Origin: Methylophaga sp.
Lineage (GTDB): Bacteria > Pseudomonadota > Gammaproteobacteria > Nitrosococcales > Methylophagaceae
DNA length: 64,000 nucleotides
Reading direction: 5' to 3'
NCBI GenBank assembly: GCA_002696735.1
Contig: NZSL01000008.1
Coordinates: 542,261-606,260 of the forward strand
In this document: positions 47,301-57,110 of the stretch, one piece after another
How the letters are laid out: every line of letters starts with the position of its first letter
Position numbering within the stretch: the stretch's first letter is position 1
Translations under genes and position numbers: made by a program
Notes under the pieces: model-generated
What the model was told of the DNA's origin: nothing
Database searches by the model: none
Seen by the model: only the letters and a program-made list of their open reading frames with translations

Positions 47301-47936
47301 TTACGACGATAAACCATGGCTTATTGCAAAGCGCATTAACTCAGCTGTTTTGTTGATATCCAGCTTACCTTTAATCTGTGTCAGGTTATTTGCGACAGTT
47401 TTATAACTAATACCTAACACGTCGGAAATTTCATTCATACTTTTACCTTCACCCAGTAAACGTAATATCTCCAGTTCACGACGGGAAAGATCACTTAAGG
47501 CACTGGTACCGGCATCAATATTCAACATCGCCAGCTGCTGCGCCATATCAGGGCTCAGATAAATTTTACCTTCCAGCACTTTACTGACCGCTTCGACCAG
47601 ATGATCAGCGGCATTGTTCTTGGTGATGTAACCGCGTGCTCCAGCCTGCATGGCACGGGAAGCAAAAACCGGATCTTCATGCATGCTGAACATTAACACC
47701 TTGGCCGTGTCGCGATTCGCCCGGATGCGGCGTAATACTTCCAAGCCACCGACACCAGGAAGTGTGATATCCAGTAATACCATATCGGGATACAACTCCT
47801 GAAACAGTCGGTAGCCTTCTTCTCCAGTTTCAGCTTCTACAACTTTGGCCGATGGAATTTGCTGAATCAATTGCCGACAGCCCGCTCTGACAATCGGATG
47901 ATCGTCTACCACTAGGATTGTGATGTTCTGTTTCAT
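47301..47936 (-). CDS. NarL/LuxR-type response regulator (MoxX-like)
   Basis: A 211-residue response regulator: receiver domain with acidic pair VDDHP, phospho-acceptor Asp56 in VLLDITLPGVGG and Lys in GYITKNNA, then a C-terminal LuxR helix-turn-helix (LSRRELEILRLLGEGKSMNEI). Its ATG overlaps the kinase stop (ATGA). Paired with a MoxY-like kinase, it resembles MoxX, a regulator of methanol oxidation in Paracoccus; a role here is inferred from that pairing. Confidence 0.9.
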   Translation of the reverse strand: MKQNITILVVDDHPIVRAGCRQLIQQIPSAKVVEAETGEEGYRLFQELYPDMVLLDITLPGVGGLEVLRRIRANRDTAKVLMFSMHEDPVFASRAMQAGARGYITKNNAADHLVEAVSKVLEGKIYLSPDMAQQLAMLNIDAGTSALSDLSRRELEILRLLGEGKSMNEISDVLGISYKTVANNLTQIKGKLDINKTAELMRFAISHGLSS

Positions 47937-49270
47937 TTTTTATTTTCACTCTTCAAAGGGATCATTACCCGTACCTGCAAACCCTGGCCTTCGGCAGTAT
48001 CAAACGCAATCTTACCACCTAATGCCGAGACCCTTTCACGCATTCCGATTAAACCAAAACCTTTGACTGCAGAAGTATCCAAACCCTTACCATCATCGGT
48101 AACCGTTACTTTTATATGTTGTTTCTCACGCTTCACTTCAACCCGCACATGGCTGGCTTCAGCATGGCGGACACAGTTGGTGGTACATTCCTGCACCACT
48201 CGATAAACCGTCACTTGCAGAGTGTCTGGGAGTCCCGTGAAATCTCCAATAAAATCCCATTCCCAATCAATTTCAGGCTGACGATCCCGCCAGTTGTGCA
48301 ACATATCACGTAAGGCTTCTGCCAGCCCCAGATCATCAAGCGTCATGGGCCGCAAGCGGCTGAGCATTTTACGAACCAAAGACTGAATATGGCTGGTAAT
48401 TAATTTGACCGAGCTGACTTTTTCTTCGACGTCCGGCAATTTGTTTTCAATGGCAATGCGTTCAATTTCTGCAAGATCCACTCGAATACCAAACAGACAT
48501 GGGGCCAACTCATCGTGCAGTTCACGCGCCAGATCACGCCGTTCAGATTCCTGCAAGGTCAGCATATTGCCCGCCAATGCATGGTTTTCAGCCATTGTGG
48601 TATCCAACACATCAGCCATATGATTGAAACGAATCTGAATCGGCTTTAACTCCTTGGCGCCTCCTGTATCAACGCGCGCATGAAAATCACCTTTCTCAAG
48701 CCTGCCCAATGCATCGGCTAATTGCTGCAATGGCCTTAAACCGTGTAATAACGCCATATAAATAAGAGTGGATATTACCGTCAGAAAAAACAGTCCCAGC
48801 AATAGCAGGGTTTCCATATCCCGCCATACTTCAGTGACTTCATCACTTGGATCGGCCTCAACCACCAGATAACCATACGATTGACTGCCGCGGGTAATAA
48901 GTCGTCGGAACGCCACCGCTTCAGGTTCCATCAAACGGATAAACCAGTCCGGCGCATCCGGCCGGTTGGTAAACGGTACTCCCTCTTCATGGCCGATTAA
49001 CGGTTGGCCGTTCATGTCTTCAAACCAGGCGCGGATGTGTCTTGTATGACGCACACTGTCAACAATCAGGGTTACCCGCTCGCTCAAGTCGTTGGAAAAA
49101 CGTAAGGTCGGCAAGGCATTGATCAATAATCCACGTGCCAACTGAGTACTGGATGCCATTTCGGCCGCTACTGCCTGACGGGCATTCTGAATCATAAAAT
49201 AGCCAGCGGCGACAAAGTTGAATACCAGGATCAAGGTTACAATGATCAATAAACGCAGTTTCAGGCTCAT
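47933..49270 (-). CDS. MoxY-like sensor histidine kinase
   Basis: A 445-residue inner-membrane sensor: TM ~8-28, periplasmic LapD/MoxY-type N-terminal domain ~30-150, TM ~155-175, HAMP ~176-228, HisKA_3 with His252 in DLARELHDELAPCLFG, and HATPase with TVTDDGKGLD and GLIGMRERVSALGG. The N-terminal domain type is shared with Paracoccus MoxY and with LapD. First of the two-gene operon; the signal is unknown. Confidence 0.9.
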   Translation of the reverse strand: MSLKLRLLIIVTLILVFNFVAAGYFMIQNARQAVAAEMASSTQLARGLLINALPTLRFSNDLSERVTLIVDSVRHTRHIRAWFEDMNGQPLIGHEEGVPFTNRPDAPDWFIRLMEPEAVAFRRLITRGSQSYGYLVVEADPSDEVTEVWRDMETLLLLGLFFLTVISTLIYMALLHGLRPLQQLADALGRLEKGDFHARVDTGGAKELKPIQIRFNHMADVLDTTMAENHALAGNMLTLQESERRDLARELHDELAPCLFGIRVDLAEIERIAIENKLPDVEEKVSSVKLITSHIQSLVRKMLSRLRPMTLDDLGLAEALRDMLHNWRDRQPEIDWEWDFIGDFTGLPDTLQVTVYRVVQECTTNCVRHAEASHVRVEVKREKQHIKVTVTDDGKGLDTSAVKGFGLIGMRERVSALGGKIAFDTAEGQGLQVRVMIPLKSENKK

Positions 49271-49399
49271 GTCGGGTCAGTTATCTCGCTGTGATAGGCT
49301 AAGGCCTATTGAACTTTCATAGCCGACATTGTTTGTTGCGACTATGAGAAATCAAATTGACCTACAATTATCGCACATCATCAAATCAGGACTCTGTAA

Positions 49400-50686
49400 A
49401 TGCAAGCGCAAAGCAATCAACAACTTTTCCTTCAGGCTCAAAAACATATCCCGGGTGGCGTCAATTCACCCGTCCGTGCATTCAAAGGTGTCGGCGGTGA
49501 TCCGGTATTTTTCAGCAGCGCAAAAGGCGCCTGGCTTACCGATGTTGAAGGTAAAAATTATATTGATTATATCGGCTCATGGGGACCAATGATTGCCGGT
49601 CATGCGCATCCGCAAGTTATTGAGGCCGTTCAGCTAATGTGTGCAAACGGTCTGGGATATGGCGCGCCCACAGCAATTGAAACTGAAATGGCAGATTTAC
49701 TCTGTGAATTAGTGCCTTCAATGGAAATGGTGCGTATGGTCAGCTCCGGTACTGAAGCGACCATGAGTGCCATTCGTCTGGCTCGCGGCCATACCGGTCG
49801 TGACAAAATCGTTAAGTTTGAAGGCTGTTACCACGGTCACGCAGACTCGTTATTAGTCAAAGCTGGCAGTGGTGCATTAACCCTAGGAGAACCTTCTTCT
49901 GCTGGAGTGCCTAAAGCGATTGCCGAGCACACCATTACCTTACGCTACAACGATATGGAATCAGTCAACCAATGTTTTGCTGAAATCGGTGATCAGGTTG
50001 CCTGCATTATTGTCGAGCCGGTTGCCGGAAATATGAACTGTATTCCACCGATTCCGGGTTTTCTCGAAGGCTTGCGCGAAGTCTGTGATCAATACGGCAG
50101 TCTGCTGATTTTTGATGAAGTCATGACCGGTTTCCGGGTCGCTTTGGGCGGTGCGCAGCAACATTATGGAATCAAACCTGATCTCACTACGCTGGGTAAA
50201 GTAGTCGGTGGTGGTTTACCGGTTGGAGCTTTTGGTGGACGTAAAGATGTGATGCATTCTATTGCACCGCTTGGTCCGGTATATCAAGCAGGTACATTAT
50301 CAGGGAATCCAGTAGCAATGGCAGCTGGCCTTGCAACTTTGAAGCTGGTACAACAACCCGGCTTTCATGATCACCTCAGTCAACAGACAGCTAAATTAGC
50401 TAATGGCTTGAAACAAAAAGCCGATGCGGCCGGTATTCCGATGAGTATCAATTATGTTGGTGGCATGTTTGGCTTTTTCTTTACCGAAGAAGCCAACATT
50501 GAGTTTTTTGAGCAGGTCACCCAATGTGATCAGGAACGTTTTAAAAAGTTTTATCACGGCATGCTGGATCGTGGGGTCTATCTTGCACCTTCAGCATTTG
50601 AAGCAGGCTTTGTCTCTGCTGCACATGGTGATGATGAAATTGAAGCCACTCTGGCAGCAGCAGAGCTGGTTTTGGCGAGCTTATAA
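49400..50686 (+). CDS. hemL: Glutamate-1-semialdehyde 2,1-aminomutase
   Basis: A 428-residue PLP enzyme of tetrapyrrole synthesis, converting glutamate-1-semialdehyde to 5-aminolevulinate. PLP-lysine K267 in [32 protein letters not shown] and [10 protein letters not shown] are also present. Haem supply matters for the cytochromes encoded nearby. It is followed directly by sbcB (TAA then ATG). Confidence 0.98.
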   Translation: MQAQSNQQLFLQAQKHIPGGVNSPVRAFKGVGGDPVFFSSAKGAWLTDVEGKNYIDYIGSWGPMIAGHAHPQVIEAVQLMCANGLGYGAPTAIETEMADLLCELVPSMEMVRMVSSGTEATMSAIRLARGHTGRDKIVKFEGCYHGHADSLLVKAGSGALTLGEPSSAGVPKAIAEHTITLRYNDMESVNQCFAEIGDQVACIIVEPVAGNMNCIPPIPGFLEGLREVCDQYGSLLIFDEVMTGFRVALGGAQQHYGIKPDLTTLGKVVGGGLPVGAFGGRKDVMHSIAPLGPVYQAGTLSGNPVAMAAGLATLKLVQQPGFHDHLSQQTAKLANGLKQKADAAGIPMSINYVGGMFGFFFTEEANIEFFEQVTQCDQERFKKFYHGMLDRGVYLAPSAFEAGFVSAAHGDDEIEATLAAAELVLASL

Positions 50687-52138
50687 ATGAATACGCTGTA
50701 CTGGCACGATTATGAGACGACTGGCACCGATCCACGATTTGATCGGCCACTACAGTTCGCCGGCGTGCGCACCGATGAAGATCTGAATATCATCGGTGAA
50801 CCATTGATGATTTACTGCAAACCGGCAGCCGATGTATTACCGCATCCAATGGCGAGTTTAATAACGGGCATCACGCCACAGAAAGCACAACAGGAAGGCC
50901 TGACTGAGGCCGAATTCATTAAACAAATTCATGATGAACTGTCACAGCCAGGTACCTGCGGTGTGGGCTATAACAGTTTGCGATTTGATGATGAATTTAC
51001 CCGCTTCGCCCTGTTTCGTAATTTTTACGATGCCTATGCCCGCGAATGGCAAAACGGTAATTCACGCTGGGACATTATTGATATGGTGCGTCTCACCCGG
51101 GCTCTTCGTCCGGAAGGAATCGAGTGGCCTAATCGTGAAGACGGCCAGCCCAGTTTTCGTCTGGAAGCCTTAACTGCTGCAAACGGTATTGAACATCAGG
51201 GTGCGCATGATGCATTAGTGGATGTGTATGCCACCATCGCATTGGCAAAACTGATTAAAGATCGTCAGCCAAAACTTTATGACTATATTTATCAGTTACG
51301 CCGAAAACAGCAGCTCGCTCCATTACTGAACCTGCATCAGGCTGATCCGGTATTACATACTTCACGCATGTACCCTTCAGAATACTGCAATACGGCACTG
51401 GTAGTGCCACTAGCCAAAGAACCAAACAACAATAATGGGGTGATTGTTTATGATCTGCGCCATGATCCTTCGGCTTTACTGGAGCAGGATGCCGATACCA
51501 TTCGGCAATGGTTATTTACCCCAACCAAAGATCTCCCCCAGGGTGTTTCGCGTCCGGCAATCAAAACCGTGCATATCAATAAATGTCCGGTCATTGTTCC
51601 TGCAGCTACGCTGGATGATGCTGCTGCCGAGCGGCTGCAGATTGATCGGGAATTAAGTCATAAACATCTGCAACTTCTACGTGAGGCTGGTGAATCATTA
51701 CAGCAAAAATTGCAGAAAGTTTTCAGTCAGAAATCATTTGATGAGATAGACGATGTTGATGCCAGCTTATATGGCGGCGGTTTCTTTGATGACAGCGATA
51801 AAAACAAAATGACCCTGATCCGCGAAGCGGCTCCTGATCAATTGGGCACGTTATCGATACCTTTTAACGATTCGCGATTACCGGAAATGCTGTTTCGCTA
51901 CCGAGCGCGTAACTGGCCCGAATCATTAAATGAAAGTGAAGCAGAACAATGGCAGCAATTCTGTCGGACCAAATTAACCGCAACTGCATCGCCTGGACTT
52001 ACATTTGAAAAATTTAATGCTGCTTTAGCGGAGTGTCGGCAGCAAGAGCTCACCGCAGCCCAACAGCAAACTTTGGACGACTTGCAACGTTATGTCACTG
52101 AGCAACAAATCGCATTAGGAATGAACAGTTCTAATTGA
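50687..52138 (+). CDS. sbcB: Exodeoxyribonuclease I
   Basis: A 483-residue 3'-5' single-strand exonuclease. DEDD-type active site: Asp8 and Glu10 in WHDYETTGTDP, then GYNSLRFDDEFTRF and HQGAHDALVDVYATIALAKLI. C-terminal ExoI domains follow. The ATG directly follows the hemL stop, so the two are co-transcribed. Confidence 0.97.
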   Translation: MNTLYWHDYETTGTDPRFDRPLQFAGVRTDEDLNIIGEPLMIYCKPAADVLPHPMASLITGITPQKAQQEGLTEAEFIKQIHDELSQPGTCGVGYNSLRFDDEFTRFALFRNFYDAYAREWQNGNSRWDIIDMVRLTRALRPEGIEWPNREDGQPSFRLEALTAANGIEHQGAHDALVDVYATIALAKLIKDRQPKLYDYIYQLRRKQQLAPLLNLHQADPVLHTSRMYPSEYCNTALVVPLAKEPNNNNGVIVYDLRHDPSALLEQDADTIRQWLFTPTKDLPQGVSRPAIKTVHINKCPVIVPAATLDDAAAERLQIDRELSHKHLQLLREAGESLQQKLQKVFSQKSFDEIDDVDASLYGGGFFDDSDKNKMTLIREAAPDQLGTLSIPFNDSRLPEMLFRYRARNWPESLNESEAEQWQQFCRTKLTATASPGLTFEKFNAALAECRQQELTAAQQQTLDDLQRYVTEQQIALGMNSSN

Positions 52139-52166
52139 ACAGCCGCGTTTGATTTACAATGTGCGC

Positions 52167-53678
52167 ATGTCAACTACTGCCAAAATCCTGCTCACCACCC
52201 TGAATGCCCGTTATATGCACTCGGCATTTGGTTTGCGTTATTTATATGCCAATCTGGGTGAGCATCAATCCGCCGCCGAACTGATCGAATTCACTATTCA
52301 GGAACAACCGCTGAGCATTGCTGAAAAATTGCTTAGTTATCAGCCTGAGGTTATCGGTTTCAGTGTGTATATATGGAATGTCAGTGAAATTGAAGCCGTT
52401 GTTGCCTTATTAAAATCGATTAAGCCTGAAATTCGCATTATTCTCGGTGGCCCGGAAGTCAGTCATTCACCTGATTTGCCAAAAGTTTGTGAGCTGGCTG
52501 ATTATGTGATTGCCGGACCCGGTGAACAGGATTTTCGTGAGCTTTGCGAAAAATTACTGACCAATGATAATCCTGCAACTAAATATATTGATGGCCGAGC
52601 AACACCACTGGAACAGTTGATTCTGCCTTATCGTTTTTACAACGATGAGGATATTCGTAACCGGTTGATCTACGTTGAAGCTTCCCGTGGCTGTCCATTT
52701 AAATGTGAGTTTTGTTTATCGGCTTTGGATAAAACCGCGACGGCCTTTCCACTCGATGAGTTTCTCGCTGAAATAGATCAGCTGTGGCAGCGTGGTGTGC
52801 GAAATTTTAAATTTATAGACCGTACCTTTAATCTGAAAATCACCACCAGCATTGCCATTCTGGAGTTTTTCCTGGAACGCATGAGCGATGATTTATATCT
52901 GCATTTTGAAGTTGTGCCGGATAATCTGCCAGATAAATTGAAATCGGTCTTGCAGAAATTTCCGCCCAACAGTCTGCAATTTGAGATTGGCATTCAAACT
53001 TTTGACAGCGAAATCCAGGAACGAATCAGCCGCAAGCAGAACAACGATAAGAGCAAAGACAATATTCGCTGGTTGCGTGAACATAGCGGTGCGCATTTAC
53101 ACACCGATCTGATCTTCGGTTTGCCCGGCGATACTCTGGAAAATTTTGCTGACAGCTTTGAGCAATTAATCGCATTGAATCCTCATGAAATTCAGGTCGG
53201 CATTCTCAAACGTCTGCGTGGCGCGCCATTGAACCGGCATAATGAACCCAGTGATTTACGCTTTAATCCTCTGCCGCCGTATAACCTGCTCAGCAGCCGT
53301 GAAATCGACTTTATCACCATGCAAAGGGTCAATCGTTTTGCCCGTTACTGGGATTTGATCGGGAACTCAGGGCGGTTCATCAATACCCTGCCGTTGCTGC
53401 TTGATGATCAACCGTTCTGGCATTTCATGACCCTGTCAGATCAGATTTATCAGCGTACTGGTCAAACTGCCAAAATTGCCTTGAAACGTCTTTTTGAACT
53501 GATTTATGTTGTGCTGACAGAAGATATGCATCAACCGGTTGAATTGGTGAAAGATCATCTGCGGCTGGATTATGCCCGTGCCGGTCTTAAAGGCCAGCCG
53601 GATTATGAAGCGCTGCCAACGTTAAACAAACCTGCCAAAGTCGGTATGGCCAATAAACGCCAGCGGTTTCATGCTTGA
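52167..53678 (+). CDS. B12-binding domain radical SAM protein
   Basis: A 503-residue radical SAM protein: N-terminal cobalamin-binding-like Rossmann domain (~10-140, GFSVYIWNVSEIE and ILGGPEVSHSP), then the radical SAM core with the CxxxCxxC in RGCPFKCEFCLS near residue 180, and a C-terminal domain of the DUF4080 type. Substrate unknown. The ATG at 52167 starts MSTTAKILLTTLN; the frame begins a little upstream. It follows sbcB after 28 bases. Confidence 0.88.
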   Translation: MSTTAKILLTTLNARYMHSAFGLRYLYANLGEHQSAAELIEFTIQEQPLSIAEKLLSYQPEVIGFSVYIWNVSEIEAVVALLKSIKPEIRIILGGPEVSHSPDLPKVCELADYVIAGPGEQDFRELCEKLLTNDNPATKYIDGRATPLEQLILPYRFYNDEDIRNRLIYVEASRGCPFKCEFCLSALDKTATAFPLDEFLAEIDQLWQRGVRNFKFIDRTFNLKITTSIAILEFFLERMSDDLYLHFEVVPDNLPDKLKSVLQKFPPNSLQFEIGIQTFDSEIQERISRKQNNDKSKDNIRWLREHSGAHLHTDLIFGLPGDTLENFADSFEQLIALNPHEIQVGILKRLRGAPLNRHNEPSDLRFNPLPPYNLLSSREIDFITMQRVNRFARYWDLIGNSGRFINTLPLLLDDQPFWHFMTLSDQIYQRTGQTAKIALKRLFELIYVVLTEDMHQPVELVKDHLRLDYARAGLKGQPDYEALPTLNKPAKVGMANKRQRFHA

Positions 53679-53715
53679 GTTTTCACAATCAAATTTGGTT
53701 ATGAGTTAAATTAAG

Positions 53716-53792
53716 ATGTTGGGTTTCGCACCTCACCCCAACCTGCCCTGCCCTGCCCTTGAATGTTGGGCTTCACACGCTCAGCGCCAACC
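53716..53792 (+). repeat. Two degenerate GTTGGG...CCAAC hairpins with CCCTG tandem repeat
   Basis: Copy 1 has GTTGGG (53718-53723) and CCCAAC (53737-53742); copy 2 has GTTGG (53765-53769) and CCAAC near 53788-53792, ending CCAACCTACG. Between them is a short CCTGCCCTGCCCTG run. Elements of the GTTGGG...CCCAACCTACG type are widespread intergenic repeats in gammaproteobacteria. Position between two plus-strand genes suggests a transcript-end or stability role. Confidence 0.6.
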
Positions 53793-53809
53793 TACGATCA
53801 GACACTAAT

Positions 53810-54010
53810 ATGGAATCAGATAAATCATTCACTCCCAGCCCCTGCATTGGCAAATGTGGTCTTGATACACAGGATATCTGTCGGGGCTGTTTTCGGACGA
53901 TGGATGAGATATTACGCTGGGAAAATATGAGTGAACCGGACAGGCAGGTAACGGTAATGAACTGCAAAGAAAGGCGGCAGCGTAGAGCTAACGCACAGCG
54001 CAATCGTTAG
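53810..54010 (+). CDS. DUF1289 zinc-finger-like small protein
   Basis: A 66-residue protein with the DUF1289 pattern: SPCIGKCGLDTQDICRGCFRT (four cysteines, here in two C-x3-C/C-x2-C pairs), then EILRWENMSEPDRQVTV. Probably binds a metal. The frame is open to 53759 but ATG at 53810 gives the family length. It converges on the isochorismatase-like gene with a four-base overlap. Confidence 0.85.
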   Translation: MESDKSFTPSPCIGKCGLDTQDICRGCFRTMDEILRWENMSEPDRQVTVMNCKERRQRRANAQRNR

Positions 54011-54558
54011 ACAATCAATTTGGCAAGTGTTTTAAATTCTGCATGGCTGGCATCGCCAAGCCATTCAAACAGCAGCGATTCCACATTACTAATGACCACG
54101 CCGGCATGGCGCATGCGTTGAATAGCATTGTATTGATTGGATTTTGAACGGGAGCAGACCCCATCTTCAGCTACATGAACATTGAAGTTTTCAGCCTGTA
54201 ACGCTAAAGCAGTTTGCAATACACATATATGCGTTTCCATTCCCACCAGAATAACCTGCTGACGGTTCGTTGCAGCCAGTTGAAAGCGGAAATCCTCAGA
54301 TTGCAGGCAGGAAAAACAGGTTTTCTCAATCGTTTTGGTGCCTACGGGCAAATTATTCTGTAAATCTGACTCTGTAGGTCCAAGTCCTTTGGGGTATTGT
54401 TCCGTCACAATAACAGGAATATTCAGCACCTTGGCGGCAGAAAGTAAAATTCTAATCTGTTTATTAAGGCGCTCACGTACTCCATCAGGCATGGCCTGAG
54501 CTAATTTCAGTTGAACATCAATTATCACTAAAACACTGTTTTCAGAATTTGCCATCAT
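54007..54558 (-). CDS. Isochorismatase-family hydrolase
   Basis: A 183-residue cysteine hydrolase of the isochorismatase-like (YcaC-type) fold. The catalytic Asp is in VLVIIDVQLKLA, Lys in KTIEKTCFS and Cys in ILVGMETHICVLQTAL. The ATG at 54558 was chosen with GAGGAG upstream; a GTG frame start is four codons earlier. It follows the TolC-like gene after 21 bases. Substrate unknown. Confidence 0.88.
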   Translation of the reverse strand: MMANSENSVLVIIDVQLKLAQAMPDGVRERLNKQIRILLSAAKVLNIPVIVTEQYPKGLGPTESDLQNNLPVGTKTIEKTCFSCLQSEDFRFQLAATNRQQVILVGMETHICVLQTALALQAENFNVHVAEDGVCSRSKSNQYNAIQRMRHAGVVISNVESLLFEWLGDASHAEFKTLAKLIV

Positions 54559-54579
54559 GGCAATAACCACTCCTCAGGT

Positions 54580-55896
54580 TCAGGGTACCAGCCATTGGTT
54601 AATTTGCTCGATATCATTCACGCTGACAATACCAGCAGCTTGTTTGAGTCTTAACGTATTGACGACATATTCATAGCGGGAGCGGGAGTAATCACGTAAT
54701 GCGCTGAATAATTCTCGACGCGCATTCAAAACATCTACGGTTGTCCTTGTGCCGACATCAAAACCCGCTTCAGTGGACTCCAGTGCCTTTTTATTGGAAT
54801 ATACCGCCTGCTGCAGCGCATTGACCCGGCTAACGCCTGACATGACGCTGTTATAGGCGGCACGGGTCTGACGTATAATTGCTCGCCGCTGTTCTTCTTC
54901 ATTTTGCATGGCTTCATCCAACCTGAAACTGGCTTCGCGAGTCCTTGAATTAACAACACCACCTGCATAGATAGGAATATTGATCTGCAACCCCAGAATT
55001 TTCTGATGCGTTTTATTGCTACCACTCAAATTGCTGTCACTTTGAGAGGTGTAGCCCTTCTGCGCGACCAAATCCAGCGTTGGGTAATGACCACTACGTT
55101 CAAATTCTATATTTTCCTTGGCCAGTCCAACATTACTATTGGCAGAGAGTAATACCGGATTCATGACGATTGCCTGCTCACTCCACTCATCAATATTTTC
55201 TGGCTCAGGCTTGACCAGAGGTGTTTCTTCCTTTAATTCAGCCAGTTCACTGGGATATTGACCGGCGGTTTCCCGTAAAGCCTCGCGAGCATTTGCCAAT
55301 AAGTTTTCAGCTTCAATAACGGCGGCAGTTGCCAGATCATAAGCCGCACGGGCTTCGGTGACATCAATAATAGTAGCCAAGCCAACTTCAAATCGCTGCT
55401 CAGCTTGCTCAAGTTGTTTTTCAATGGCTTCAAGTTCTGCCAATGCAAAGCTTAAATCATCTTCGGCACCCAAAACAGCGAAGTAGCGCTCAGCCACACG
55501 AACAATCAAATCCTGCTCGACAAATTGATAATCCGCTGTAGCGCCTTCAATCGCAATAGTTGCCTGCCGTGATTGTACAAAGTTGTTACGTCGATAAATC
55601 GGCTGCACCAGACTCAGTGTATAACCATGATCGTTATATTCGCTGGAGCCACCAAAACGTTGGGAAGAGCTGTCTGTCCATACTTTACTGTTATTAGCGA
55701 CCATATCCACTTGGGGCAAAAAGGCTGCATCAGCTTGATCTTCTAATTCACTCGTGGCAAGAAGCGACGCTGCCTGTGCCATTAATATCGGATCGCTCTG
55801 GACAGATAAATTATATATATCGACCAGATCCTGAACCGCCCATGCCGGCCTGGAAAATACTGCTGCGAAAAAAACTGCAATAAACAGCGTTTTCAT
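54580..55896 (-). CDS. tolC: TolC-family outer-membrane channel protein
   Basis: A 438-residue exported protein (signal MKTLFIAVFFAAVFSRPAWA) with the two outer-membrane-factor repeats: DLVDIYNLSVQSDPIL with an N-terminal half, and QQRFEVGLATIIDVTEARAAYD / GFDVGTRTTVDVLNARRELF at the paired helices. The TolC family forms trimeric outer-membrane tunnels for efflux or type I secretion. The pcm-rhodanese-tolC order is common in gammaproteobacteria; the inner-membrane partner is not next to it. Confidence 0.92.
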   Translation of the reverse strand: MKTLFIAVFFAAVFSRPAWAVQDLVDIYNLSVQSDPILMAQAASLLATSELEDQADAAFLPQVDMVANNSKVWTDSSSQRFGGSSEYNDHGYTLSLVQPIYRRNNFVQSRQATIAIEGATADYQFVEQDLIVRVAERYFAVLGAEDDLSFALAELEAIEKQLEQAEQRFEVGLATIIDVTEARAAYDLATAAVIEAENLLANAREALRETAGQYPSELAELKEETPLVKPEPENIDEWSEQAIVMNPVLLSANSNVGLAKENIEFERSGHYPTLDLVAQKGYTSQSDSNLSGSNKTHQKILGLQINIPIYAGGVVNSRTREASFRLDEAMQNEEEQRRAIIRQTRAAYNSVMSGVSRVNALQQAVYSNKKALESTEAGFDVGTRTTVDVLNARRELFSALRDYSRSRYEYVVNTLRLKQAAGIVSVNDIEQINQWLVP

Positions 55897-55905
55897 TATC
55901 TATCC

Positions 55906-56232
55906 TTAATAAACTCTCATATTTTTGTCGATCTGCGCTGCCCAGGCATTCATGCCACCTTCGAGATTTATGACGTCGGTAAAACCCAATTGTTCTAAAT
56001 ATTGACCGACTTGTGCGCTGCGTTGGCCTGAACGACAAATCAACACTATCGGACTGTCTTTTTCAGATTCAAGTTCTTCAACATGTACCGGAATACTGTT
56101 CATTGGCATATGTTTCGCATTTTCCAGCATGCCATTGGCAAGTTCGTGTGCTTCACGCACATCAATCAGAATCGCTTCCTGTGCGTTTTCCTGCAAAAAC
56201 TCATTTAATTGAGTTGCTGACATTTGTTTCAT
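55906..56232 (-). CDS. Single-domain rhodanese-like sulfurtransferase
   Basis: A 108-residue cytoplasmic rhodanese domain: ILIDVREAHELANGM, then the active-site loop IVLICRSGQRSAQVGQYL with the catalytic Cys, and EGGMNAWAAQID. It could transfer sulfur from thiosulfate or a persulfide carrier. It is between pcm2 and tolC, nine bases from tolC. Confidence 0.92.
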   Translation of the reverse strand: MKQMSATQLNEFLQENAQEAILIDVREAHELANGMLENAKHMPMNSIPVHVEELESEKDSPIVLICRSGQRSAQVGQYLEQLGFTDVINLEGGMNAWAAQIDKNMRVY

Positions 56233-56247
56233 AACAAGCTCTCTGGG

Positions 56248-56907
56248 TTAAAAGTTAAATTCTGGTTTTGTTTCAGCATGCACCAATGGTGCGACCACCG
56301 TTTCAAATAAATTCTCTGTTTGCCATTGCCACTCGCCTGTGCGAGTAATGCGTTGCACATGCATTGCAGGTGCCTGCCCGGTGATAGCGACTAAATGGCC
56401 ACCGACTTTGAGTGCATGGAGGTAATCTTCCGGTACCTGCTGACAGCTGGCTGTCAGGACAATAACATCAATGCGATCTGCCAATTTCCAGCCATGACTG
56501 GCATCACCACACTGCAAGTTTACATTTTGTAAGCCTGCAGCTTTTAATCGTGAACCCGCCAAAGTGGACAATTCTGCAAAATATTCAATACTAATGACGT
56601 TTAATGACAGTTGTGCAATCAATGCTGTAAAAAATCCACTGCCGGTACCGACTTCCAGCACCGAATCAGATGGTTTTAATTGCAGAAATTGTAATATTCG
56701 TCCCTCTTCCAGCGGTGTCCACATAAACTGACCACAGCCAATTGGTAATCGTGTGTCTGAATACGCCAACGCTTTGTAATCATCCGAGACAAACTGTGCC
56801 CGATCAATTTGCTGTAATGCCTTCAAAACTTCAGGATTGGAAACTTCATTGGGCCGCACTTGCTGCCAGACCATATTGGAATGCGCTGAATTCATGGTGA
56901 ATGTCAT
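56248..56907 (-). CDS. Second protein-L-isoaspartate methyltransferase-like protein
   Basis: A 219-residue PCMT-family paralogue of the 18195-18857 gene. SAM motif SVLEVGTGSGFFTALIAQL, LPIGCGQFMWTP where true Pcm has GLGQTISQP, and DVIVLTASCQQVP. The altered QTISQP motif suggests a substrate other than isoaspartate. It heads the small pcm2-rhodanese-tolC-hydrolase operon. Confidence 0.85.
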   Translation of the reverse strand: MTFTMNSAHSNMVWQQVRPNEVSNPEVLKALQQIDRAQFVSDDYKALAYSDTRLPIGCGQFMWTPLEEGRILQFLQLKPSDSVLEVGTGSGFFTALIAQLSLNVISIEYFAELSTLAGSRLKAAGLQNVNLQCGDASHGWKLADRIDVIVLTASCQQVPEDYLHALKVGGHLVAITGQAPAMHVQRITRTGEWQWQTENLFETVVAPLVHAETKPEFNF

Positions 56908-57110
56908 GGATAATTCCTAAGTGGTTGCCGCTTGTTTTTATCAATCGGCTAGGATATGACCTTTCCAAAAGCGGTGCAACCGCATCTGCATTGAAGATGC
57001 CCGCTGCTAATTGCTATCTGACCACTGCTGTATGCAAGGTATACGAAGCAGAATTTGATTGTTCATGGATAACGAAGTTTATAAGCAAAAGAAGTGCTGG
57101 AGTATTAACT

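Noticed and set aside
53741-53760. CCCTG tandem run as a functional microsatellite
   Set aside because: Only about three units and located between two ordinary intergenic repeats; not in a coding or promoter context that would suggest phase variation.
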